A DNA stretch of 64,000 nt from Vigna angularis. Lineage: Eukaryota; Streptophyta; Magnoliopsida; Fabales; Fabaceae. The notes beneath the pieces were generated by a model, which was not told the DNA's origin, searched no databases, and saw nothing but the letters and a program-made list of their open reading frames with translations. Both the position numbers and the translations under genes were made by a program. Location: NCBI RefSeq assembly GCF_016808095.1, contig NC_068970.1:22860501-22924500 (forward strand), given 5' to 3'. Shown in pieces: positions 11,701 to 23,700 of this stretch (its first letter is position 1; each line of letters begins with the position of its first letter).

Positions 11701-14700
11701 AAATTTATCCGGTATTGTGGCTCTATTTAGAGCTCTGTAATCCACGCAGAAATGCCAACTGTTGTCCTTTTTCTTTACTAAGATAACCGGACTAGAGAAA
11801 GGGCTTGTGCTTGGTCTGATCATCCCGGCTTTCAGCATGTCCGCCACTTGTCTTTCAATTTCTCCTTTCAACAGGTGTGGGTACCTGTAGGGACATACAT
11901 TTACTGGATCCTCCCCTTCCTTCAGTGGAATTCGGTGCTCCATATCCCGAGATGGTGGTAATCCCTGCACCTCCTGCAAAACTCGGTAGTGCGCCTGCAA
12001 CACTGCTTCCAACTCTGCATTCTGCTCCCCCGTCAAATCAACTGGCCCCTCACCGTCCACCTCTTTCTCCACTCAGCCCAGATCCCAAGCTATCACCCAT
12101 GACTCAGCATCTGTTAACTTTAATAAAGACTGAGGCTCCACCAGCTGTCGGGCCAAAGTTGGGTCTCCTTGTATCATCACCTTCTTACCATCCACGTTAT
12201 ACCCCATTGTCATTTCTTTCCAATTTAGCTAGCCATTCAACCCCCAAGATGATGTCTACTCCGCCCAATTCGAATAAATGGAGCCTCTCCTCAACCGCTG
12301 CCTCTGCCAGAACGATTTCTACTTTGCTCACAACACCCTCTAGTCTCTTTCCTCTGTCCATCCCCCAAACTCACCTGATAAGGGGGCATATCGTTTATGG
12401 GTAGCTTCAGCTCTTCCGCCAGTCTCCAGCTAATAAAGTTGTGGCTGGCCCCGCTGTCGATGAGGACTAGTACCTCCCTGTCGCCAATCTTTCCCCTCAA
12501 TTTCATCGTTTTTGGCTGGGTTAACCCTCCTGCGAAACAAGCCGATAACTCCATAGGCTTTGGATTTTGATCTACCCCTTCTTCTACATCGTCCTCCTCA
12601 TCCTCCGCCAACAACAATACTCGCAAACTCTTCTCCGAGCAGCGGTGGTCGGGTGCAAATGGGCCTCCACATCGGAAACATCGACCCTCTTCTCTCTTTT
12701 TAAGAAATTCAGGATATGGTAAGTTTCGCACCGTCCTTCCCAGATTGTCACCGCCTCCGGTCACACTCCCTCTCGCGCTGCTCGCAGGCATCGCTCCATC
12801 TCTCCTAGCTGGTCCATTACCCTCTGTTCCGCCTGTCCGGTTCGTGGACTGACGTTCGGTTTTGCCACGTATTACCGCCCCTATCATGCACGACCCCGAT
12901 GGGTTAACTTTTATCCCATTCCAGCCACCTCCTTTCGCCCTCATCATCGCATCTTCTACATCCCGCGCGATCCTGATCGCAACCATGAATTCTTGAGGAT
13001 CTTGAATGCGGACTTGCCCCTTTATGTCTTCTCGCAGACCGGCGAGAAAAAACCCCATCACCAGCTCCTCCGATAACCCCCGAGTCTGACCTATTAGTAT
13101 TTCAAAGCTCCGGACGTACTCCTCCACTGATCCTTCTTGCCGCATTGTCGCAAGCTGCTCAAACACAGTTCCTCTGGACCCCCCTCCAAATCGATTAACT
13201 AACGCCGTTTTTAGGGCCGTCCAAGAACGAATCTTGGCTTTTTCCTTCCAAACGTTAAACCAGTAACTCGCACTGCCCTCCATACTAATATATGCAAGCT
13301 CCACCTTGTCCTCCTCCGCCACCTTCTGAATGTCAAAGAAACGTTTTGCCCAATTAATCCATCTGTGAGGTTCCCCCCCTTCGAAGGATGGTAGATCCAC
13401 CCGTTTTCGCCAATTGTGTTGTATCCCCACATGATCAGGTCTTCCCCCATTATCGTTCACCTAACTGTCACTCGCTTTAGAGTTTCCGTCGCGATTGTTC
13501 GTTCTCGCCCCCATCATTTGCATCATCTGCTGTATATCCCATCGCACGGCGGCAGCCTCCACCTTCATCCCCTCCATTGTGATTTCCAGCGCCTCCATTC
13601 TCCCTTCCATGGCTTTCACCTCCAACACTCTGCACGTCCTCTTGATCCGGCATGTCAGACCAAATTGATAGGTTTCTGATAAAGAAACCTATAGAAACGC
13701 ACACTAACATACTCCAATAGACTTCACAGAATGCTGTATAACCTCTCTTTGTATTATCAACAATCAAGAATACAAAGTATACCAGTGATGAGAGCTTAAC
13801 CTCCCCCTTACACGACTAAAGAATTCCTGTCAAACTATAATTCTCCAAAAGCCCCTTCTAAACAAAATACAATGCTTATTTATACAACCCCTTCCCGCCT
13901 TTCGTAACTGCCAAGGCGGTTAGGCTAATTAATGTTTCTTTCTTCTTTCATACACTCTTAACCTCCTAACAAAGATTCTAAAGATATTATCTCAAATTAC
14001 AACACTCCCCCTCAAGCTGGATCATACAAGATTGTATGAACCAAGCTTGGAATAGTCAAACTCAATTATAGAGAACGTCAATAAACCAAATTGGACAGCA
14101 ATGGACGAGGGCGAACTAGCACCATGAAACTTCAACTTGGATAGGATTGGACGAGGGAGATTTCCATAAAAAATGGATGATAACTTGCAGCAGCAAACAA
14201 CAACAAACTACAAGAATAGATGAAGGGCCTCCAGCGGCGAACAACAACAAACTGCAGGGACTGGATTGCCATCAATAGTGGCGAACAACAACAAAACTTC
14301 AAGAACAAGATTTCCATGAGTAACATATGGGAGGCCTTCAAAGGCTAACAACCACAAACCTGTAGGGACTTAACTACCCTAAACAGCAACAAACCTTCAG
14401 GGACTTAACTGCCCTAAACAGCAACAGACCTGCAAGGATTACACTACCCTGCAGCGGCACTAAAAGGCTAACAGCCACAAACCTGTAGGGACTTTAACCA
14501 CCCTGAACAAACCTTAAGGGACTCAACTACCCTAACAACAACGAACCTTTAGGGACTTAACTGCCCTGAACAGCAACAAACCTCCAGGATCTGAACTGTC
14601 TACAGTGGCTAACAGCAACAAACCTATAGGGACTTAACCACCCTACAGCGGCTGAAACAACAACAAACCTTCAGGGACTAACTACCCTGCGGCAGCTGAA

Positions 14701-17700
14701 ACTTTTCTTCCCCTCACAACTGAACAGCATATGCACGTCAATGACAAAACGTGAAGGTGGAAGAACTGGTGAGAACCGATCCGTATGAGGGACAAATCTG
14801 AATCCCATAACTTTGAAAGAGTCAATTCAGCGGGCGGTCTCAAAGAACAACTCTCAGTGAGCTGTTATAACAAAGCATTGACGGTGAAGAGAGCCTTTCA
14901 CATTAGTGATGGTAGTAGAAACCAAAAAAACACCAAATATCGAAAACTCTTTGGAGGTCCTAAGTTCTCTACTGGACTACTCCCAAATGGTGGTACTTAC
15001 ACTGTATCACAAAAGTACGGGCTAAACTCTAGCCCAAGAAGAAAGTTCTTGGCAGCGGCTGAAAAATATTTCCCCTCACGGCAAACAGCAGAAACTCTTG
15101 ATCAAAGAAAATGTGGCAGCAGCGACAAACTGCAGAGGTTGCAACAACTAACTACGGTGACGACGAATGACTGCGCCGACGGCTGACTGCCCCTACACCG
15201 ACTGTGGTAGCAGCGGAACGAAGCACTGTTGCTTGAGAAACAGAAACGAAGTGAGAACCCATTGGTGATAGGGGAGGAAAGGTCCTGGTCATTTGGTGGA
15301 GGCATAAACCAGAACGCACGCACCAAACCAGAACATAGAAATGAGAGGGAGGTCCAGCGATGCAGAAGCGTGCAACGAGAGACGACAGTGACAGCAACGA
15401 CGACGGCAGCGACGGCAGAGGCAGCAGCCTTCTTTTGAACAGCCTTCTTTTGAACAGCCTTCTTCTTGCTAGTGTCTGACACCATCCTTAATCGCTAATT
15501 GAAGACAAATTAAGAGGATCGGAAAGAAGAGACGAAAATAGATCTAAAATACGACCTAGGGTTTCGCGGAACAAAGAGAAATAAAAACCGAACCCGAGAG
15601 AAAGCTTAAGGTTCGAGGTTTGCGTTTCTGAAGGAGGAAGTTGTGGAGACAACGAAGATGACATCAATGGTTGCTATGAAGGGTTAGAACAGAGAGGAGG
15701 AGGTCCGACGAGGCAACCGAAAGTGGCGCGGTGTGATTCCGACACCGGGACAGCGACGCGTGACGACGCATGCAGAGGAGTATGAGACAGCGACCACCAG
15801 GGTTAGGTCACGCTCGAAGAGACGATCCAGATCCGCAGGTCACCGGTCGAAACTGCGACGGTGGCCGGCGACGGATAGCGGCGGTGCACAACGAAGTAAG
15901 CAGCGAAGGCAGTGGCCTTTCTTGGATTCTTCGAAGAAGAGACTTTCGGTCTCTTTGATTCAACTAGCAACCAATAAGAATGTCAAAAGGAGCCAAAATT
16001 GATTGGGCATCAAGAGATCAAAAGCACCCGTTTCAGTTACTGGTCCGAAAGGGAATGGGTTCGAATCCCATTCTGATCATACTCAAACAAACTTTGTATT
16101 TGGTAATATTTTAGGGGGTCGCCGGCAGACAACAATAGCGGATCAGACAAGCTCTGATACCATGTGGAAAATAAGACTGATTTATTATTCTCAATCATAA
16201 AAAATACATTCTGATACTTTCTATTTGTAATAATCTAATTCTCCTAAAAATGGAAATAGAGAAACTAGGAAAGTAAAATAAAGGGAAATAAGGAAACTAG
16301 GAAAGTAAAGTAAAATAAAGATTATATATCTATTTCCTCTAATTAGGAAGATTCTAAAGATATTATCTCAAATTACAACAAGATTAATATGTATGATTCA
16401 AGCAAAAAACAAGCTGCTGAAGCTGTAATGAAAAAGGAACCAATAAAGGAAAATGTTAATAGACAGACTTCATAGATCACTAAAAAGTTGAGTGAGAAAT
16501 CCGAATAATGAGATTGAGTTCAAATGGCAATAAATTGGGAAAGAACAAAATTAGGAAACAACACCTAAAATTACTCCCTAAATAAGAGCAATATATTCCA
16601 CAATAAACTATAATGATTTTTTAGATATATTGAAGGCATTCCAACACATACTAAAATACTATGGAGATTTTTTGAGATATTCTAACACTCCTGTTGAATC
16701 AAAACTTAAGAAGCTTTCAACTTGTTACAAATAAAATATTTCTTAAGAAGTGAATTTTAAGTCTAAATTAACCTTACAAAACTAACTTGTAAGGTAAGGT
16801 TTGCATCCACTTGTATACTCTAAATTCACCTTATCTCTAGTCGATGTGGAATCTCCAATACACACCCCTCATGTTGAGACATATACATCTTGAGTGTAAG
16901 GTTAGATATTAATAGATGGTTGATAGTAGGTGGCATGGTAGACCCCACAAACAACAAATCTCAATAGAATAGACTTTAGATGACTCTAATACTATCATTA
17001 GAAGTGAACTTTAAGTTTAACTCGACCTTAAAAAATCGGCTTGTAAAGTGAGGTTTTCATCCACCTACATACTGTAAATTTGCCTTATTTTTAGTCAATG
17101 TGAAATCTCCAACAATACTCAGAAAATATTGTTTTGTTTTCAGCATAGTAACAAAAAGTTTATCCATCTCATACAACAAGTATAATTTTGATTGGATTTT
17201 AATCATATATGTTAATATGGATGTTAGATGTTAAGTTGTGTGTTTATGTTAATTGGGCTTAGCCCATTCTGTATTTAGGGTTTAACCCTTATCTTACATT
17301 ATAAATAAACTACCCTATGTGTATGCAAAACACATAAGGGAGATTTCTCCTAATCTTCTCTACTATTTCATATGGTATCAGAGCCATGGTTAGAGCCTAT
17401 CCTACCAATAATTTATTGTTTGTTGGACATATTGTTTCACCCGCTATGGGGCCACTACCGGACCACCTATTAAAAATGTCTATTCCCACACTCGAGATGT
17501 ATATACCTCGGTGTGAGGGGGTGTGTTGGAAGTCCCATATCGACTAGAGATAAGGCTAATTCAATGTATATAAGTGGGTGTAAACCTCACCCTACAAGCC
17601 GGTTTTGTGGGGTTGAGTTAGGCTTAAAGTCCACTTCTAACATGGTATCAGAGCTAGGTTTTGTTCCAGCCAGTTCCACAGTCTCCGGTACCCATCGTCG

Positions 17701-20700
17701 TCGCTGTCGCCGCCGTCGTCGCAGTCGCTGCCGCCGGAGTTCCAGAATCGACCGACAAACATACCATCCGAATCTTCTCGGTCGGGCGACCACCATGGTG
17801 CAAAGATTGTGACGAACGAACCAGCCACGCGCCTCCACGCGCCACCGCAACAGTCACCAGATCCGCCGCATCCCGCTGCGCGTGCCGGCGCGTTGCCGGC
17901 GAGATCCGCCGCCGACCAGGACCGTTGTGATCGCCTCCTCGTCCTCTTTCTGGATCTGTTGTCGTTGCATCAATCGGAGCACTTTGGATTTTTAGGGTTT
18001 CTCCCTCTCTATGGCTGCCCAACGTGATGATCGGAGTCGGTCTCGCCAGCCAGGTAAAGGACGTCCAAAATGTGACCACTGTGGCAAGCTAGGCCACAAA
18101 ATTGATAGATGTTATGCGCTTCATGGCCGTCCTCCTCGACCTATAGCAATGCTTAATTCTGATCCACCTCCCCGATCACCGTCTGCAAACTATCCTACTT
18201 CATCAAATACCATAAACAACCCTGCACTCTTTCAAGAATTTCTTAGATGGTATGAGGACCGTCAGCACTCTAGTTCCACTACATCTGCTTCTGTTATACG
18301 CACAGGTACTCCTTTTGTTGGTCTGACTCACTCTCTCGGATCTTGGGTCCTTGACTCAGGCGCCATCGATCATATCACTGGTAACAAGTCCTTGTTTTCT
18401 TCCTTGTCATGTCCGAATGATTTACCCTCGGTAACAATGGCTGATGGGTCTAGAGTCTCATCTCATGGTATTGGTACTGTTCATATTTTTCCGTCCATAT
18501 CCATTGATAATGTACTTTATGTCCCTGGGTCTCCTTTTAACTTATTGTCCGTAAGTCGTCTAACTCGTTCCCTTAATTGTGTTATTTCATTTACCAAAGA
18601 TTCTGTTTGGTTGTAGGACCAAAGTTCAAAACACATGATTGGCACAGGATGTGAGTCTCATGGCCTATATCATCTCCGCCCTTCTCTACATGCTAGCGTA
18701 ATAATGGAGTCACCATCCCTTCTTCATGCTCAGTTAGGTCATCCCAGTCTTGCCAAACTGCAGCAACTTGTTCCGAGTTTGTCGAAATTATCAAGTTTTT
18801 CGTGTGAGTCTTGTAAGTTAGGTAAACATACTTGTAGTTCCTTTCCTCGTAGTGTTTCACAACGAGCATCATCCCCCTTTTCATTGGTTCATTCTGATAT
18901 TTGGGGACCTAGTCGTGTTAAGTCCACTTTAGGATTTCAGTATTTTGTTACCTTTATTGATGACTATTCTAGATGTACTTGGTTGTTTCTCATGAAGAAT
19001 CGTTCTGAGTTGTTTTCTATTTTCCAATCATTTTTCAATGAAATAAAAACTCAGTTTGGGGTTTCTATTCGCACTTTACGCAGTGATAATGGCCGTGAAT
19101 ACCTTTCTCAACCATTTAAACATTTTATGGCCTCTCATGGCATTCTTCACCAAACCTCATGTGCTTATACCCCTCAACAAAATAGGGTGGCTGAGCGCAA
19201 GAATAGACACCTTATTGAAACAACTCGTACACTTCTAATTTATGGTCAAGTACCCTCACGTTTTTGGGGTGATGTAGTTCTCACGGCATGTTATCTTATC
19301 AACCACATGCCATCTTCCGTCCTAGATAACAAAATCCCTCATTCTATCTTATTTCCTCAAGACCCTCTGCATCCATTACCTCTTAGAGTTTTTGGGTCTA
19401 CATGTTTTGTTCATGATTTTAGTCCTGGTCTTGATAAGTTATCTCCTAGGTCTCACAAATGTGTCTTCTTAGGATTTCCACGGTCACAAAAGGGCTATAA
19501 GTGTTTGACTTGCCTATTGCCCTCCGTAAAGGTATACGCTCTACCCGTAACCCTTCCCCCCATTATACTGTTCTTAGTTACCACAGATTATCTCCATTTT
19601 TTTAGACTTGTCTCTCATCCATTTCTTCTGTGTCAATTCCCAAGTCTGTGGGTGATGCCTTAACTCATCCTGGCTGGCGTCAAGCTATGCTGGATGAATT
19701 AAGTGCTTTACAGAAAAGTGGAACTTGGGAGCTTGTCCAATTACCATCTGGAAAGTCTGTTGTTGGTTGCAGGTGGGTGTATGCTATCAAGGTTGGCCCT
19801 GATGGCACAATTGATCATCTGAAAGCTCGACTGGTTGCCAAAGGCTACACACAGATTTTTGGTTTGGATTATGGTGATACTTTTTCTCCAGTGGCAAAAA
19901 TGACCTCTGTTCGCCTATTCATTGCCATGGCCGCTCTTCGACAATGGCCTCTTTACCAACTTGATGTCAAAAATGCTTTCCTTAATGGTGATTTGCATGA
20001 AGAAATTTATATGGAGCAACCGCCTGGCTTTGTTGCTCAAGGGGAGGCATCTGGATTGGTATGTCGTCTTTGCAAATCCTTATATGGCCTAAAAAAGGCT
20101 CCTCGGGCCTGGTTTGGTAAATTCAGCTGTGTTGTTCAACAATTTGGTATGTCTCGCAGTGAAGCGGATCATTCAGTGTTCTATCGCCACTCAAGTACTG
20201 GATGTATCTACTTAATAGTGTATGTCGATGATATTGTTCTCACAGGAAGCGACTATCTTGGCATCTCTCAGATGAAACAACACCTTTGTCATCATTTTCA
20301 AACCAAAGATCTTGGCAAACTCCGGTACTTTTTGGGTATTGAAGTAGCACAATCCAATGCTGGTATTGTCATAACTCAGAGGAAGTATGCGTTAGACATC
20401 TTGGAGGAAACAGGGTTAATGAATTATAAATTTGTTGAGACACCTATGGACCCTAACATCAAACTCCTACCAAATCAGGGGGAGCCTTTCTCAGATCCTG
20501 AACGGTACAGAAGATTAGTTGGTAAATTAAACTATCTTACTGTTACGCGTCCTGACATTTCCTTCGCAATTAGTGTGGTGAGTCAATTTCTAAACTCCCC
20601 ATGTGAAGACCATTGGGATGCAGTTGTTCGCAAACTAAAGTATATTAAAGGATCACCTGGAAAAGGTTTGCTATATGGTCCTAACAACGATACAAAAATC

Positions 20701-23700
20701 GTTTGCTATTCAGATGCTGATTGGGCTGGTTCCCCTTCTGATAGGAGGTCTACTTCTGGATATTGTGTCTCTATTGGTGGCAACCTGATATCTTGGAAAA
20801 GTAAGAAGCAAAGTGTTGTGGCAAGGTCCAGCGCAGAAGCAGAATATAGAGCTATGGCATCTGCTACTTGCGAGCTTGTGTGGCTTAAACAATTACTTAG
20901 TGAATTGAAATTTGGAGATGTCACTCACATGACACTTATATGTGATAATCAAGCTGCTCTTCATATTAGCTCTAACCCTGTCTTCCAAGAGAGAACCAAG
21001 CACATTGAAGTTGATTGTCATTTTATTAGAGAAAAAATCATATCCGAAGATATCAAGACTGAGTTCGTTAACTCAAGCAACCAGTTGGCAGACATATTCA
21101 CCAAGTCCTTACGAGAACCTAGAATTGACTATCTTTGTAACAAGCTTGGAACATATGATTTATATGCTCCAGCTTGAGGGAGAGTGTTAGATGTTAAGTT
21201 GTGTGTTTATGTTAATTGAGCTCAGCCCATTATGTATTTAGGGTTTAACCCTTATCTTACATTATAAATAAACTACCCTATGTGTATGCAAAACACATAA
21301 GGGAGATTTCTCCTAATCTTCTCTACTATTTCATAATGGACATTGTTACTTCAAGAATATTAGTGGCAATGTTAATTTATTATATGATAGGACAAAAAAC
21401 AAGGTTTAATACTTTTTTGGGTAAAATACGTCTTTCATACAACATATATATTGTTACAATTGCAAACGTTTGATTGGTCTTAATACATTATCCATAATTT
21501 TTTTTTGGACTTTACTTGCATTTGTTAACTAGTCAATTAAATGCTCATATGAGCATTGTCACATGAAAAAGATAAGGGAATGCCTTCGGTCAAATCACCA
21601 ATGTTTGGCCTTGTCTCTAGTTGGAGAAGGGGCTTTTATGGAAGTTGAAAGGTGCCTCTAAAGTCTCAAAAGCCCAAGGGACCCCAACCAAAGAGCTTGT
21701 TCTAGGTTTGTCCAAAGTGAAGGATAGATTCTAGAATTAGCAATTTTTTTTCCATTGATTGGTACCCTACTTCCTTGTCTAATTGATTTTGGTTTATTTG
21801 TAATGGGGACTTTAGATAAGAATTTACCTTGAAAATATTGTCATTGGGTGACTATTAATGATGGGGTGACAATTTTTGTTAGGTTTCTAGAAATTGAAAC
21901 CTAGAAAACAAGACAGAAAGAATAGTATTTTTGTATTAACCAAAGAATCAATGTACAAGTATATGGTTCTACGGGAGCCTAATCCCCCTCCTCAGGCCAA
22001 AAGTCCTGACTTTACACAAAGAATGCTAACCCCCCAAAACAGAATTATAGGAGCTCTATTTATAGCAGCTCATTCCCCAGACTAATTGTTATTACAATTA
22101 TACTTCTAACCAAACTCTCCCCCTTTTCCTCCTAACTTGCTCTAATCTTCTTCCTTCTCTCATAAACTTTCCAGCCTCTATCATTACCCCCCACCTGAAA
22201 ATTAACCTTGTCCCCAAGGTTAAATTCAGGGAATTGATCCTGAATCATCACCAGATCCTCCCAGGCAGCTCCACCTTCATGCCATTCAATTACAACTTGC
22301 TCTATCACATCCTCTCCCTGCTGCCTCTGTCTTCTGTCCATAACTGGTTGTGGCCAAAATGATGGCCCTTCTGCCTGTAAGTCCTCTGGTAAAGCCTTCT
22401 CCACCCTCTTGTTCCTACTGCCAGCTTTAATTGAGACACATGAAACATAGGGTGTATCCTTGCTATGTCTGGTAATGCCAACCTGAAAACCACCTTCCCC
22501 ACCTGCTGCACCACCTTGAAAGGTCCAAAATACCTGGCCGATAGCTTAGGATGTAACCTTACTAGCATGGAGGACTGCCTATGGGGTCTAATCTTCAAGT
22601 AGACCCAATCATCAACTTTGATTTCTGTTGGTTTCCTCTTGCGGTTAGCCTGCTTGGCCATTAGATCTTGAGCTCTCATCAAATGGAATTTGAGCTGTTG
22701 AAGGGCCTCATCTCTAGTTTGCAACTCCTGAGCCAACGCCTCCACTTATGTCTCTCCTGAATAAACCTTGTTAATGCTGGAGGAGCTCTCTTGTACACTA
22801 TTTCAAAGGGTGTACACTTAGCTGCTCCCTGATAACTGGTATTATACCAATATTCAGCCCAAAGAATAATAGAACACCAACTCTTTGGCGGTTATGAGTA
22901 GAAACATCTTAGATATCCCTCCAGAATCCTATTTAATACCTCTGTTTGGCCATCCGACTCCGGATGATATGTTGTACTCATTTGGAGTTGGGTGCCTTGT
23001 ATCTTGAACAACTCATTCCAAAACAAGCTCAGAAACAACGGGTCTCTATCACTTACAATCATCATTGGCACCCCATGCAACCTCACCACTTCCTTCACAA
23101 AAATTTCAGCCACTGTGTGTGCTGTGTATGGGTGTTTCAAGGGAATGAAATGCCCATACTTGCTTAGGCGATCAATCACGACTAACACTGCATCATGGCC
23201 CTGCGATTTTGAAAGCCTCACTATGAAGTCCATACTAATATGTAGTGGTTGCAACAAACCTTAGGGTGAAGAGGCCAAGTATTTGTGTTGCTGACAGACT
23301 AGACAATGGGCTACATAATCTGTGATCGCCTTCTTCATTCCTACCCAGTATAACGATTGTGCCACCTTGCGGTAAGTTCTGTATACTCCAGAATGACCCC
23401 CAGTTGCAGTGGTGTGGAAATTCAGCCAAGATTTTGGGAATCCAAGCTGATTTTGCTGATAGGACCAACCTTCCCTTATAGTGGAGTCTACCTCTCTCCA
23501 TTGTGAAAGCTGAGTTTGATTTAGGATTCGCCCTTATGTCCTCCATAATTCTCTTCAGATGTTCATCCTCCTCTACTTCCCCCAAAACCTCCTGGAAGTC
23601 CTGCCAATACGGCCTAGCCACTACCCTCAACTCCTTCTCTTCCTCTGTGTCAACCCCCTTCCTTGATAAGGCATCTGCCACCCGGTTTGCCACCCCTACT

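Larger units (their letters stand above)
6617..13971 (-). mobile_element. Ty3/gypsy retrotransposon 1, nested and internally inverted
   Basis: Perfect TSD AAGAT at 6612-6616 and 13972-13976. The LTRs at 6617-6921 (3') and 13666-13971 (5') are about 305 bp and nearly identical, starting TGATAGGTTTCTGATAAAG. Minus-strand order: gag-protease, RT, then the C-terminal part. The RNase H and integrase block (9402-10937) is on the plus strand because of an inversion between inserted LTRs. Confidence 0.9.
6435..16380 (-). mobile_element. non-autonomous LTR retrotransposon, ~2.6 kb, split by a gypsy insertion
   Basis: Perfect 5-bp TSD AGATT at 6430-6434 and 16381-16385. The 5' LTR is 16163-16380 (218 bp). 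The 3' LTR is 6435-6616 plus 13977-14004, interrupted by the gypsy element. The primer site (TGGTATCAGAGC on the minus strand) is next to the 5' LTR at about 16150-16162, and a polypurine tract flanks the other LTR near 14005. The internal region (14005-16162) has no gag or pol, so it must have been moved by another element's enzymes. Confidence 0.88.
17222..21335 (+). mobile_element. Ty1/copia retrotransposon 1, complete ends
   Basis: Perfect TSD ATGGA at 17217-17221 and 21336-21340. The 151-bp LTRs at 17222-17372 and 21185-21335 (TGTTAGATGTTAAGTTGTG...TTTCATA) differ at three positions by my reading, so the insertion is young. Between the 5' LTR and the coding region lies a TRIM interior and TRIM LTR (17373-17642), followed by a second primer site TGGTATCAGAGC at 17643. 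Confidence 0.9.
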
